Shown here: positions 33,401-48,400 of the stretch, piece after piece
Numbering within the stretch: the stretch's first letter is position 1
Layout: each line of letters begins with the position of its first letter
Origin: Pseudeuparius sepicola
Taxonomy: Eukaryota; Arthropoda; Insecta; Coleoptera; Anthribidae
Length of the DNA stretch: 64,000 nucleotides
NCBI GenBank assembly: GCA_963920635.1
Contig: OY987298.1
Span: forward strand, 34,565,787-34,629,786
Direction: 5' to 3'
Notes under the pieces: model-generated
The model's input: the letters and a program-made list of their open reading frames with translations, nothing else
Told to the model about the DNA's origin: nothing
The model's database searches: none
Position numbers and translations under genes: made by a program

Positions 33401-36400
33401 AAATCGGCATTAAAAAGTCTCAAAATCGTCATTAAAAGCTCAGAAAACGTGGCCAGATATTCAAAACTCTGTCAATAAAATACCATTTAACTTTTCAGCC
33501 ACATTGCAAAATTGTTGCCTGCAACAAGCAATATTTTAGTTTTAGTGGGTTTGGATAACAATAATATTTTCTACGTAGACTGCAAGAGATTGGCCAGAGG
33601 AGGTTCAACGAACAATTGCACGGTAGTCCATCGGGCTCCCACTGCCAAGAGCATCTTTCTTTGAGCGATATAGAGGCAAAGCAACGGCGTGTGCGGTCGG
33701 CTGGTGGATGGGTAATCCTCTTTAAATTATTTTGCTAATAAACTTATTTTTCCGGATTAAAAAAATATGATATATGTTCCTCCGCACACAAATAACTATT
33801 ATAAAAAGCAAACAAGACGCATACACAAAGAAGATGTCAGAGGGAATCGTTTGTGAACATCTGTTTTTTAATTTTAAATAATTATTGTTTCCTTAAAAAA
33901 TTTCACGCTTTTCCATTATGTTAGGTTACTGGATTTATTTTTCATGTATTTTTTCAATTATGCATCCTACAGTTGAACAAACCTTCAGAAATTAGAAATC
34001 TAACTGCACTGGAAGCTAAAATACCTACATATTGATGTACTTTAAAAAGATTCTTACCGAATTCAGCGTCGTAACTTCCATTCCCATTAATTTGCATATC
34101 CAAAATGGTTCCCTTATGTTCATATTTTCCTTTTTGGATAAATTTTGGAACAACGTTAGAAAAAGATAATATACCTTTGTCTATATTCAAACTAAAAAGA
34201 GGTTAATTTAGATAAATGTATTATACCTATGTGTTAAATTATGTTAAATTACGAGTTAGGTCCCTGGCCGAAATTTAGGTACACCCTCCACACGTTGTCT
34301 TTTGTGTTTGATATAGATTTAAGGTGTAAGTTAATATTAAAACGAAGAGAATGAAAAGAAGTATGTGTGCACAGTATTCTTTATTAGACTCGTGGACAAA
34401 TTCAAGATTATAGCACTGTTACTCCTGAATGTCAACTGGTAAAACGAGTCGCATCGAAGATACATTAAACATTTGGCATAAGATTGTGTAATGTATCAAG
34501 GATTAAATTCAGGTGAAAATAACAATGTTTAAATATAAGAGATCAATCACCTCGATCGCAGAAGATTATTAATTGTAGATGATGATTTTTTGTAGAAATA
34601 AGTGTTATAAAAATTGAGGTTCTCTTGTGCAAGCTCTCTAAGCTTCCGCAGTGTACTCGTTTTGCCGGATAGCGAGACTTCAGAATTGAAACATTGGTAA
34701 TTTAGTTCATACCAACCGACAAATCATTGGTCCCAGGGTCGTATTTCATTTTTTGTCACATTTTTATTTTAGTATCCTAGTTTTTCCTGCCATTCCAAGC
34801 AATGCAGAGAGTTTAGCAAATGTAAAATGAGCTGTCAACGCCCTAGTTCGCGCTGCGCTTTTTATGTAAAGGGTGTTTTTTTTAGAGGCGGAGAACTTTA
34901 AATTGAAATAAAACATACAAAAATTTTTTTAATACCCATGAAATTATCTTTATTTGAAAGATAATTCTTTGGCATTAATGTTTGAATATGATTTCGGGCA
35001 TCTGGCCTCCGCGGCTGGCGCGTACATGGCGTAATCTGGAGGTCCAATTTTCACACACTCTTAGCTGTAAATCAGGCTGTATTTCGGCAATAACGCGTCG
35101 AATATTGGATTTCCAGTGCTGAGTTGTTTCTGGTTTATAGGCGTAGACATGTGACTTTACATATCTTCAAAGAAAATAATCTAATGGCGTCAAATCGCAC
35201 GAACGAGGTGGTCAGTTAAGGAGGTCAATTTCGTGAAATTAATCGTAGGTCAAAAGTTTCTGTCAGTAAATTAATTTTATCGCTCGCTGTGTGGCATGTG
35301 GCCCCGTCCTGCTGAAACCACATGTCTGCAACATTACTGCCTTCCAATTGAGGCACGAAAAAGTTAGTGATCATGTCTCTGTACTGCTTGCAATCGCTTG
35401 TTTTGTGCGCACTGTATTTGTATTAAAAGATACAGGGCGTTGAAGTTCATTTTTTGAAATAGATATATCTACATCCTACATCTCCCAAACTAATCAAGCT
35501 GCTGAACTGAAATGTGGCACTGCTGTGTTTTTGGGGATGGAGAATAAGCTCAAAATGTCAATTTTGCCGTATTTCACAGCGGGCACCACTTGCGCTGATT
35601 TTGGATCGTGTTTTTACTCCTAACTTTTTTGAGGTTATCTCTTTGGCCCTGCAGGTCCATCATTTTAGTGCACCTTTTCATTCTGCAATAAAAAGGTACT
35701 CTTGTTTTATAACGACCAAATCAACCGTTTGCGCTTAAATTGCCAAAACGTGCCACAAAACACCTGTCGACTTCAATATTCGAACAATAAAATTTTCACC
35801 TACTACTTTCAAATGTTACAGATCAATGAAGAAAAAAATGCCAAATGAACACATTTGTTTTCTTGAAAAAGGGTGTTCAAATTTGGCGAGTTTCAATCCG
35901 TTGCATTTTGAAAATGAACATTTTTTGGGACATTGTTCATATGGAATTTTTTCTCGCTTTAAATGGTGCAGTCGTTGTGCAATATTTAAAAGCAGTAGGT
36001 GGATATTTTATTTCTCGAATCTTGAAGTCGACAGGTGTTTTGTGGCACGTTTTGGCAATTTCAACGCAAACGGTTGATTTGACCGTTATGATTATTGATT
36101 ATTTCGGGAGATGTAACCATAATTCAATTTCAAAAATTAACTTTAACGCCCTGTATCTCTTAAACAAACAACATTTCTATAAGGCATATTAGCCTCAATC
36201 GTAATATTTTGGCCCAAAATATATAAGCGGTTGCACTATGTGCCATTACTAATGACTCACCCTGTATTTATAAAAAACGTCTATTTTTACATATGTATCA
36301 ATTTAAATCCGGTGAGGATTTAAGCATTCCTGTGAGTGTCTAGTTAAATTGCGCGAACCGTACAAGTTGCCTGCTTTCAAGCTCAAAGAAAAGAAAATCT

Positions 36401-39400
36401 AGCTGTCTTCAAGGTATTACAATATTTTTTGACTTACAACCAGGTATACAACAGATCCTAAGCATAATGAGGATGAAAATGTCAGTAGGAATCAATAAAA
36501 TTAAACTCCTTTTGGCTTCTAACTTTTACACAAATTACCGAACAGGATAGCCGGCAAAAATGTTTTGGTTTAGCACAAATAACCGGGTGTTTTTCGCAAG
36601 ATACAACTTTTAAAAACGTTATGCTGGTTAACATGTCATTCAGTTTTAGCGAGCATTGGTAAGGTGATGCCTTATGATGTATTTATTGAAAACATTATTC
36701 GATGTCTTGTACTACGATCAACACATGTCTCAACGATGTTTAAAGATGGCTAAAGGTTGGCGAGTGTTGTTTTGTGATATTATTTGTCAAAAATATCAAA
36801 AACGTTTTAAATTTAATCAACAAAATATCGTAGCACGCAACCAGCTCATTTTCGCAACTGTTTTATTGATTGAAAATTTCGGTGGTAAGACAGGAATTTG
36901 CTCGCATTTTAGTGGGTTTCATAGGTAATTTTCTTCAACTTGTAAACAATGGTCGTCCATCTACTAGTGTGATGAGTCTATTCGAGAGTATCAAATATTG
37001 TTTGGCGTGTATAATAATCTGGTTATCATTTGAGGGAATTGGAAAAAGACGGAAATATCGATCATTTCCAGGATAAATAATTGGGACTTCGATCCAAAAT
37101 ATATTATATTTTTGAAAAATGACAATTTGTTTATATTAATCAGTACCACGAGTTAATATCAAGATCTAAAATTTCAGTATGATTATAAACTGTATGAAGT
37201 CCTATTAAGATTTCTCAGAGATTTTTCTTTGGAAGTAGATCTAGATGTATGACATGTATATATTTAAAAATATATATATTGCGTTTTTTAAATATCCTCT
37301 AGCAAAATGATAAGATTTATTTGTGTTCATAAACATTTGATCAATATATTGATCAATATATTGATGTAATCGCCATATATTTATAGAATTCTCGAGTTAT
37401 ATTGCCTAGGTAAATTATTTCGTATTTCAGTTATGTAATTGTATAAATATCTTTTGGGTTTGATTAATGTTGTCATTAGTTATTTCTGGATCATTTGATT
37501 TGTTAAAGATAATTTATCGGCAATTATTTGTCTTATTAACAATTTTTGTTGGTTTAATTTTAGAATTTTAATTGCATTGTATCGTATAGAAATATTATGT
37601 TTACTTTTGCTTTTGATCTAATTTAAAGGGTAAAATACCGGGAATGTGTGATATCTGAGTAATTTTAACTTCTTGTGTTTGTGCTAGTTTATTTAATGTC
37701 GACATCTTCAGCAGAATTATTGTATTTATTGTATTTAATTCTTTAATATGTATAGTTTCAACTTTATTAGAGTTATTATTTAGAATTTTTTACTTCCTTA
37801 TATTCTAAAGTTTCTATTATTTTGTATAGGGAGGTAATAATTTGTTATTTTTCTTATTTCTATTTAAAGAGTTTTTGAAAGAAATTTGTATTAGTTTAAA
37901 GTACGGGTTGTCGTAGCCTCTTTTATTTGTTTTTGTTAATAGGTTTATTTTATTTTCTCGACATTTTCTTGTACTTTTGTCTAGGCATGTTTTAGTTTAT
38001 TATTATGATTTTCTACATAGTCTGAGTAGCAATCTTTTGTATTGAATATTTTGGGGTTTCTAGTGTCAGTATATGAAGACCACCTCAAAAGCGGTGAAAT
38101 GTGTAGAACTATAAATTGAAGAGTTGTAGCCTAAAACAGCAAAATGAATTAGGTCCATTTCATTAGGATGAGATTATTTTAAAATTCTTAATTTTTCAAT
38201 CATTGTGGAATGAAACATTACTACAAGTATTAACTACGTAATAACCTTGAGTAGCGAAATTAACATAAATTTGATGCATCTTTAATAGTTCTTTAACTGT
38301 TTCATCATTGAATTATTTTCCGCCATCCAAAGTATGTATTATTTTTAGGAATACCAAAACTTGAAAGATAAATTTAGATAGGTCAGATGTACAGTGGTAT
38401 TGAAATTAAGAAAACATGAACATGTTTCTATAGAGAGAAGTAAAATTATTTACTATTTTATATAAAATGTTTATAAGAGAAAGTAGTTTATAATCCAAAA
38501 TAAATTATAAATTCAAAAGTTGAAACCTGAATTTTGAATTTTGTTTTAATTTTTTTTAAGTTGAATTTATGAAAATCGAAAGTGAAAATCAGTCTTATTG
38601 TTAAATGAATAATAAAAATGTAATAACAATTTGTGCGATTATGGAAAAAAATATTCTACATTGTATCCTCTTTGATACACATTTTTCCATCCATTTTCAT
38701 AAAGTCAACTGTGGGAATATAAAAACATAAAATTCAAAATTCAAATTTTGTATTTAGGCTAGCCTTTGTATTATAACTAAGCAACTATTTTTATATAAAA
38801 ATTGTCTAAAATAATAAATAATAGTAGGTACTCTTTTGAAACATGTTCCGGTTTTCTTAATTTATTGACTCCCTGTATATCTGGTAGTCTTATTTTTCTC
38901 GACAAGCAAAATGTAGGATTTTCGAAAAATATAAATATTATAAGTATTTCTGCTAAGTATAAGATCAACTGATTGACAAAATCGAGGGGAATTTGTAAGG
39001 TCGATATTTGTTGTCGAAAATAATTTTCTTGTTCAGCTGAAAGTTTATTAATATTGCTTTTGACAACTCGTATTTGGTTTGTTTTATTATTGACTTCTTT
39101 TGATAAGGAATGTGGAATATAATTGTCACTATTAATTTGGATAGTAACTTCATTAAGTATTTTTTTGTTTAGGTTTGTCAGGTGGTCTAATCTGAATGTC
39201 GGAGTGTAGCTATCATTATATTCGGGTTAGAAGCTGTCTTTCTCCAAACAATCGGTGTTAATGATGAAGTTGCGTTCTCTAGGTTACTGTTACTGTTCTG
39301 GGTTATTCTCGCTGATTTCAGGTGAAATTAAATTAACTGGACTTTCCACGTAATTTCTAAGCAATTTTAGAGTATATTGGAATGCCATTTTTATTAATCG

Positions 39401-42400
39401 GAATTTGGTGAAAACCGGACGATAAGTCGAGAGTTGTAAAATAATTTGCTGGTCCCAGTCTGTAGTCGCACCGAAAGACTGCGTCCGCGGGGAGGTGGGG
39501 AAGCGCGGGGTAGGCTTTGTTGCTATTGGCTGGCCGTAACAATGCGATGCAGCGCCCATCCCTATTCGCAATTATAGAACCACGAGACTTTGAGAGTGAT
39601 TATCCTCAGGCGTGCACCTCGAAATTTATAGTTTTGAAAATTTTGTAGTATTTTCATTTTCGAGACCATGAGTCGTTCAGGATGTACACAATACATAGCC
39701 AAGCGCAATCTCATATTACATTTTTATGTCATTTTTTTCCTTATATAAAAGTATAAGTAAAATAACAATTTATTTCCTTTGACAAAAAGTAATCTTTCCG
39801 CACGCCTATGCTTCCTTCCGCTCTAGTTCTGCCCACGATACACTTATACCCACGGTATGTCACTAACGAATCCGAAAACAAGGCAACTATGCGCATCTAC
39901 GTCAGTTGCGAATCACGAATTCTAAATAATGCATTGTGTTTAATGGCGGCTGCGGTTGTGTTTTATGATTTTTTATAGTTTACAGTTTAATGTGTGAAGA
40001 AAAAATAACAGTAAGGGAACGGAAATTAAGTATTATAAGAAATGGTAAGGAAACAGATTATTTATAGAACAGAGCATGGAGGACTCTACAGAGTTTATGC
40101 CTGGTTTATACAGCAAATAAAATAGAATGTGCAATAAAAAGTTAGCCTTGTTGTGGTTAAAGGGAATCATTATTTGATCCCTATTTTACTCACTATTTAT
40201 TATGTTGTTTTGTTTGTTGTTTAACTATAAACTAAGCATTAGATGTGCAGGTTGTGCTTGTGTCGAGGCTTGTGTGCATTAATTGGTAAATAAGGCTTTA
40301 ATTGACATAAACCGACATAAACACTGGAAGGGAAAAGTTATATTTTTGGTAAGGCTTTGAATTTTATTTATCAATATCTTTGCCTATAACAAGTCATCTG
40401 TAAAATACTTTTTTTCGATGGAGAGTTTGTGTCGATAGGAGCCAAAACTTAGTTCAGGATTACCTTACTTACAATAAATGTATTAGTTAGATACCTATAT
40501 GATATTTTTTAATTGTCTACCAATATACGGTCTTTTAAAAGAAAAATCTTGTTAATTTAATAAAATATACATCAATTTTATTTGCATGCATACGATCAGC
40601 TAAAACGCAAAGAAAACAAATTATTTGTAAAATTATACTAATTATCAAATTAAATGTGTTTTTTATCAACCGAATATTCATTCATTTATCTAGTAATATA
40701 ATCTACACATTTTTAACACCATTTATTTAAAAGAAAACGTTCAAAATAAGCAAAAACCCATAAAAAAAAGTATATATTGCTGTGTAAAACATATGGAGCA
40801 ATTTAAATTCTGATTCGCAACTGACGTCACAAGGTGCGACAGAGATAGGCATATGGATGCGCAATGACATACCGTGGATAAGTGTATCGTGGTTCTGCCC
40901 ACAGGCGGATCTCCAAACCTCATACAGGTGGGTATGACTGTTATACAAGCAATAGATGGCGCTAAAAATTAAAGTTGCCCAGTCGTTGCCCATTAATTTT
41001 CTCATGTTAAAATATACTACAAAAATTGATCGTCAACTTCAATTTTTGCAAAATCTGTCTGTCAAGCTTTGGCTAACTAGAGTAGATATCTATAAACAAG
41101 GCTACTACTACGGAACTTCCACCACTATATTTCACAAAAGTATTCAGCTGTTTAGAGACCAGCTCCATTGCATAAGTAAAGTAATAGTAGCAATATTGAA
41201 TTTGTTTATACAATTAAAATACGGCTCGACACTGCCGGTGCCGGCAGTGCCGATGGCTGAATAGCCGAGAGAGAGCTTTGTCCACGATTTAGTAAAGAAT
41301 ACAGTGCATATTATAATAACATATTATACAATATTACAGCCTATTATTTTCCCTACTTAATAATATTGACAATAATGATTATACTTACTGTGCATTTTCT
41401 ACGTGTCCGGTAGTTAGTCCGATAAGCTTCGAATCTTTGTAATGTTGTTGTTCATGTACAACGCCCTTTCCAGCAGGGATATTAAGTTCTTCTATTGCAA
41501 ATGGGTTTAAAGGTGGTATATTAAGCACTCTATTTCCTACAAAAAGAAAAATTAAAAGTAAAATTTGTCCCTGACGGAGAAAATTAGCATTTTGCCTGAT
41601 TCTAGTATCTTCAAAACTTCTTCAATATCATTTGCCAGGCAGGCATCATCACCAAGACAGCATTGCAAAAGTCCATGGTAATCTAAAAAATGAACTATAC
41701 ATTAAATTTCAGTTAGTGAATAGCTTGTTGGCAAAAATTGGGAGTAAAAGCAAAGTGGCTGTTTACAATTATTAAAAGGTTCGTAAATTCCACCTTACAT
41801 ATTCAAAAATGATTAGGTAGGGGAATGCGGGGCAACATGGGGTACTTAATTTCAAAGCCCCATATTTCTGGGATATATAAATGAAATAATTATATATTTA
41901 TATCTACAGGTAGTTAGATATGTTTAGTAACATTAGCAACATTTTGTATAACGGAATCAGTAACTGAGTTTTAACTTTTTTGGACTTTTATGAAAATTGC
42001 GCTTTACCCCGTTTTGCCCCCTATGCGGGGTATAATGGGGGTACCAAGAGGGGTAAAATGGGGTAGTACAACAATGCTTTAAAATATTGAGTTTTTGGTG
42101 AATTAAAGAGACGTTTCTTCAAAATGTTTTATTAAGCAAACAGTAATCTTTAAATTAAAAAAAAATAATAAAAACGTAAAAACATGAAAATGTTAGTTTT
42201 TCGTTTATATATCGTTTCGCCATCTAAACAAATTAAACAATATTCAGGTTGATTCAGTTTTATTCTGGGAAACTTCAACGGGGGTGATGTAAAATCAAAA
42301 ATATTATTATTTTGTGGCACAACTTTTTATCTACAGCCACGTCGTTTTGAGATACAGGATGTTTGAATTCTCAAAAATTTTAACATTTTATTTTTATTTT

Positions 42401-45400
42401 TCCAACCGTTAAAGGTATTTAAACGAAATTTGGTACATGCATTGATCTAGTGTCACAAAATGTGATAATACCAAGTTCCCAAAATATAGCCAGTGGTGGA
42501 GATACACTACATTTGTTTTATTAAGAAAACTACTGACACGGCCCTGTAGAGCTTTTTTTTCTTCTAAGCAAAAACCGTCTCTTGGTATTTTTTGTATCTG
42601 CCATAGTTTCACGGTACCTAAATTTACATTTTTGTTCAGTACTGGCCAAAGAGAAATCTAAAACGACATTTTTTTCAAATTAAATAAATTATTTTTTGCA
42701 TTCCATTAAAGCAATAAAAGATAAATTAATTTTCCCGTAGAACGCAGATCCAAAAAAAAGTCAAGAGACAGTTTTTGCTTAGAATAATGAATAATATTCA
42801 AGGGTATTGTATACCCATATCACCGCCACTGGCTACATTGGGAATTGGTATTACCGTATCTTGTGACACTGGACCAATGCCTGTTGTGTGCAAAGTTTCG
42901 TTTAATTATCTTTAACGGTTGGAAAAATAAAACATAAAACGTTAAAATTTTTGACAATTTAAACATCCTGTATTTCGAAAACGAGGCGGCTGTGTATAAA
43001 AAGTTATTCACAAAATAGTAATATTTTATGATTTTCTATCAACTGTTGAAGTGTCCAAGAATAAAACTAAATTGCCTTGTAGGTATTTCAATAGGACATC
43101 CGGGTACGGTACCCGGGTACCCGGGGTACCCCATTTTGCCCCATCTCTAATACCCCATTTTGCCCCGACACACGTTTTACAATAAAATATAAATAAAATT
43201 TACAACGACAATTATTTTTCGATAAAATGATTTAGATTAATCATATTTAATAATAAGTTTAATTAAGCAATAAAACTCACATCGAAAATCGTATAAAAAC
43301 TGTATTTATCTTGGAAAAACGTAAACACAAGTTTTAAAACACGGGAGCTGTTGTACTCCCAACAATAGCTATGTACTCACTGAATTGACTTGACCGGGGG
43401 CGTGGTCTTGCATCGAAAAGAGGTGGAAGGGGGACATGTAGATTTGAAATTTGGCTGCTTCAGTTAGGCTGTATCTAGTAAAAATACTCGTACCCCGTTA
43501 TACCCCGGTACCCCATATGGCCCCGCATTCCCCTACTTATAGAAGCTGGCCAAATAAGGAAAGACGCCGGCTATCTCGGAAACTGGTTATCGTAGAACTT
43601 TCTTTTTTTTTTTATTATAGTAAATGTAGCCTTGAAAAAAACGCTGGAAAATATTTTCATGTTCCTAAAATTACTGCTAGGGGGCGCAAAGTCCATGGCC
43701 AACTAGAAAAAGTGAAGTTTTTTCCAATAACGTGGTAGGTATCTGAAATATTTCCATATTAATTTAGAGAAAATTCTATACATTTTTCTGTAGCTCTTAA
43801 AATAAAGTGAAGCTCGACCTTCACACTTTGTTTTCTTTAAATGGTAATAACTCTGGTTAGGATGAAGGGAATTTAACCAACTTAGGTTCGTTGGAAAGGA
43901 TTTTTTTGCTGCATCTTTTGCACTAAGAAAGCTGTCTTTGTGATTTTTACTGTATCGGCCGAAGGGCGCTGCTTGTCAAAAAAACAAATATGCCCGATTT
44001 TCTTGAAAGTATTAAATGACACGGTATTTCTTTACTTAGTTAAATAGATGAAAAAATCCCCAAAAGTCGGTGAAAGCCGCAACTTCATTCCTAGGGAAAG
44101 ATAATAGCGAAATAAATATGGGTAATTACTAGAGAATCCGGCATCCTCTCTTAATTGGCCATAAAGTAAAGTAGGTAGGTACTAGTCTTTGAATGAAGAA
44201 TCCCAGGAAGAAGTCGAAGCTCTATGTGTATTATAAAATACGTGAGACGGAAATCGCCCTGAGTAGTAACCAAGTTTTGACGCAATATTTTGATATATGA
44301 CACGGTGCTAAATGTCAGTATGTGGTATTTAGATAATTTTTCGAGCTATTATGCTCATAGTGTGCGGCTTGTGGCACTTCCCTGACCGCCAAAACTAAAA
44401 TGTTTAGGATAATAATTCATCGGTAAGTTATTAATTTAATTTAAATTAACTTTTGAGGCGTTGCGCCAAAGTGGCATGGGCGTTTGTGTAGGTACCTACT
44501 TCTTCATGATTGTAAATTTAAAATTAGAATTGCTGTATTATAAAAGACAAACACGTGCCTTATAATATTTTGCCTGTATTGTAGGTACTTATTTCGAGAA
44601 AAATTTGCTCCATCCTGGGGTTCTTTATTCAAAGGTACAAGTATACAGGGTTTTGTACTTATAGTACAAAAAATTTTACCACGTGCGCAGGGTGGCTTAA
44701 GGACGGAAATAAAACGTCATCACCTCGCGACGACCTTCATTTGACCGTGTTCCTAACTAGGATAAATGTTGCTAAAACAGAAATTGGGTACTGGAGCGCA
44801 AAAATTGCGCAAGTGTCTGTAAGATGGCGCTGGAGTTGGAGAGCGGCCATTGGTACAGAGCGAGAATAAAAAGTAATGTTTCGCCTTGCTAAAATAAGTT
44901 TCCGTTCCTTATAAGTTGTTTTGTTGCCCGGCAAGGTCGTTGGTCGGAACCAGGGGTCTAGGGGGAGGCAGGCGGACGACCCCCTTTTTTATACAAATAA
45001 CAGCACATCGCTTCCATCCTGGCGTATTTTGGGATTGAAACTGTGAATTTGTTAAACACAAAATAATAATATGAATATTTACGCTCCTTTATTTTTCTAT
45101 ATTTTTTCATAGTTATTAAGAATATTGTTGAGTAAAATATTAAGTAAGAGGACTACCTACCGGCTGTCAAATCTACTGTCATGACATAATAATTCTCCCT
45201 CAAAACCGCATGAATGATCACAATACTTACCCTAACTGACATTTAGAATTTATGTCACTATAGTTTTATCTCTTATCATTCTATTAACTTTTCATTAAGT
45301 ACTTAATATTGATAAACCGAAAGAAATTAAAATTCTGTTGTATTTGATCCAAAGTTGACGTAAAGTTGTGAATTTTGTTAGATACGTGAAATACCTACTA

Positions 45401-48400
45401 TTTGCTGATATCTTAATATATGTATTATTTTGGCATATATTTAGAGTAATGGAAAATGTAATGTAAATAAATTTATAGGTACTACCATAGAAGAATTTAC
45501 GTAGTAGATTCTTCTATGGTACTACCTAAATGCTTGCCGGTACATCAACTTTGTGCCAAACAGAATTTTAAAGCGTTAATATAATTTTCTTTTGAAAAAG
45601 ACATATTCTTATCGATATTTTTTAGTAATAATAAAAAGTTAATAAAATTATAGAATGATACTCGTATATTATGTTGTATAGCTAGTGATATAAAATAGTT
45701 TTTACGAAGTAATGACTTTTTAAAATTTTAAGAAATTTTATAAATAGGAAATAGGCGCTTATGTAACATTAAAATAGAAACGACTTTTTCAAGTTAAACG
45801 TTAGGGATTTTATTTTTTAAATATAATTTTTGACAGATAGCGAAAGTCACGTGACCACGTTTGAGTCGGTTATTTTTCCTCGTTTTTAATCCAAAGGTAA
45901 CCCCAAAGTTAACTGCATATGTGTTCTATTATTATCCGTTAATAAAAAAAATATGTTTAAATTAATAAAAAGATACATTTTGCACCATCTTCATTTTTTC
46001 CAAAAAGGTTTTTTGGTTATAACTTTTGTTTGACGTTCGATTGTTTTTTTCCAAACGACATTACATTGTTTGGAAAAAACTGCAACAAACTGGTTTTTAA
46101 ATCATTAATTTGTCTCAAAAAATACGGAATGGTTAAAGTGAATGTTCCTATCACCTTCAGGCGGACACCCTGTACCTAATAAAAATATTATTAAATAAAT
46201 AATAGTACTTTTTGAAATTGAGCCAATGTGTTGACAGGTGGCCGTGATTACAGCCCAAAAGTAAAGTTACACACATTGTTTAATGTGCTTTTTGAACCTA
46301 ACAAAAAAAAGTTTATCAAAATCGGTAAACAAATAAAGATATTTTACCAGGGTGGTAACTCCTTAACGGAGGTCACACTGTAGATGTTTAACATATAGGT
46401 ACAGGTGTTCTTTCGCATCAATATATCGATTTCTTTTTTCATTTTTTATTTTCGAGATATGTATTTATCTTAATTATTGCGTTACTTAAAATGTGTGTTT
46501 GAATGTAGTGTTAATGCAAACGAAGAAACACCTTATGTACACATAAAAGACCATGTTTCATTTCATTGAAAAAACTAAACATAATTTTGTAGAACTTTTA
46601 AGCCAGCAATACTATACCTACAGAAAACGTGCCGAATAACATTCTTTAACTAAAGATATGCCTTTAACAGTAAAAAACACAGTTGACATTCAAGTGACCT
46701 TGAAAACGTCGTCTGCCTACAAGTGAAAACGTGCGTCTTACATTGCACCTTATATGCTTCAACTTTTATGTGATTTTTTGCGATTTTCGTTTTTGAGATA
46801 TTTATAATAGCTGCATTTATTAAAATGGAACACCCGGTATAGATAATTTTCGACATACCTATACATATAGAGACATAGACATATGAATTCTCCCCTAATG
46901 TCAGTTTATATGCTAACGATTGTGTTTTCCTCACGAAAAATACATAACGGCGACATACGTATAAATAATGCAAAGTCAACTAAAGCAGTTTTTAGTGCCG
47001 CCGTGTACCTTTCAAGCTAAAAATCAATGAACCATTGCTGAAAAGAGAGGGGTTAAAATCACAAATCGGAGTCTTTGAGCTACGGGGGTCTCCCGAATAT
47101 ACCTTTTGAAGTTTTATATTATTTTAATATTAAAAATTCGCAATTCATAGTATATAATAATATGGAAGTAATACAAAAACATAAAAAAGTAATCAGACAG
47201 CTTAGTTGCTTAAATATTATATCGCCAAAACGTAAAATTGATCATATGAACATAATATATGTAATTATTAAACTGGACCTGTAACAACAGCGTTAACCGT
47301 TCATCGATCGTCTGTTTTTCGCGCCATCTGATAAACAATAGCTACACTTTTGGTATTCCCGCTGCATAATTTAAGGGTATTTTGCCTATGTTTTTTATTT
47401 ACAACAAGACTGGATAATTACAATGTTTACTACCGGGTTTTCGTTCCGAGCATATTCGGAAACCTCTGCCCATCTTAACGAAGGTAAAATTCCGGCTCAA
47501 GAGACAAAATAGACGAATTTATGCCGGCATAAAGTTTGAAATTCAAAAAAAATTCTCGTCCATAACTTTTAAACTAGTGTCATTAGTATCTATGGATATT
47601 TTAAAAATACCCGTGTTTTTTGTAATCCTTTGAAATTCGCTACTTTTTCCAGCTAGTTGGAAATAAAAATACATTGATACAGGCAACCAAACATACAATG
47701 GCGAGGCCCCCCTTAAGAAAACATAGAAAAATATTTTTAGATTTTTTTTACGATCTTTTAAAAAATGGGTAAAAACCCCTATTTTCCCTGTAAATCTCCG
47801 CCTCTAATTACGTCAACCAATATGGCTTCGGAACGTACTATCAGCTGGAAGTGATTGTCCGCGGTGTTGCCGTTGTTTTAGAAAGGATAAAAATATCTTT
47901 TTACCCAAACAAATTTAAAAATACATACTTAAATAACAATCGATTTGAATCTGTACAGCCGCAGCGCTGCTAGATTTAGGTACTCGAGGTTCGCCTGGAT
48001 TCAGCTTACCTTAGTTTGAAATTTGAAAACAGAAAACAGGATATGAATCCCGAGTCCCGAGCTCGGTCTCGAGGCTAGGTAATCCTGAATCTCTAGGCGT
48101 TTTTTGTTTTTGCATTTTCACATAGCAGCACCAAGGAATTACAAAACTACATACACATTTGTCGCCTCGCGAAACCACGACACGAAAATTTCGTAGAGAT
48201 GACGGACTGACAGACGTAAAAACTGGACACAAACGCACAAAACAGTAGAGGTTGGTGTGGTGCGTAATAATTATCGATGTCAATCTTAGATTAGTTGATT
48301 GCGTGTAAAAAAAATAATTTTAATAAAACTTATTGAAAATCTATCTAAACTAAATAAAAAGAATGCTGTGATTTCTTAATGCCGGCGTTATGAACTGAAC

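Noticed and set aside
35826..36192. Open frames of 83 and 115 codons
   Set aside because: They fall in the palindromic MITE and share sequence with non-coding copies elsewhere.
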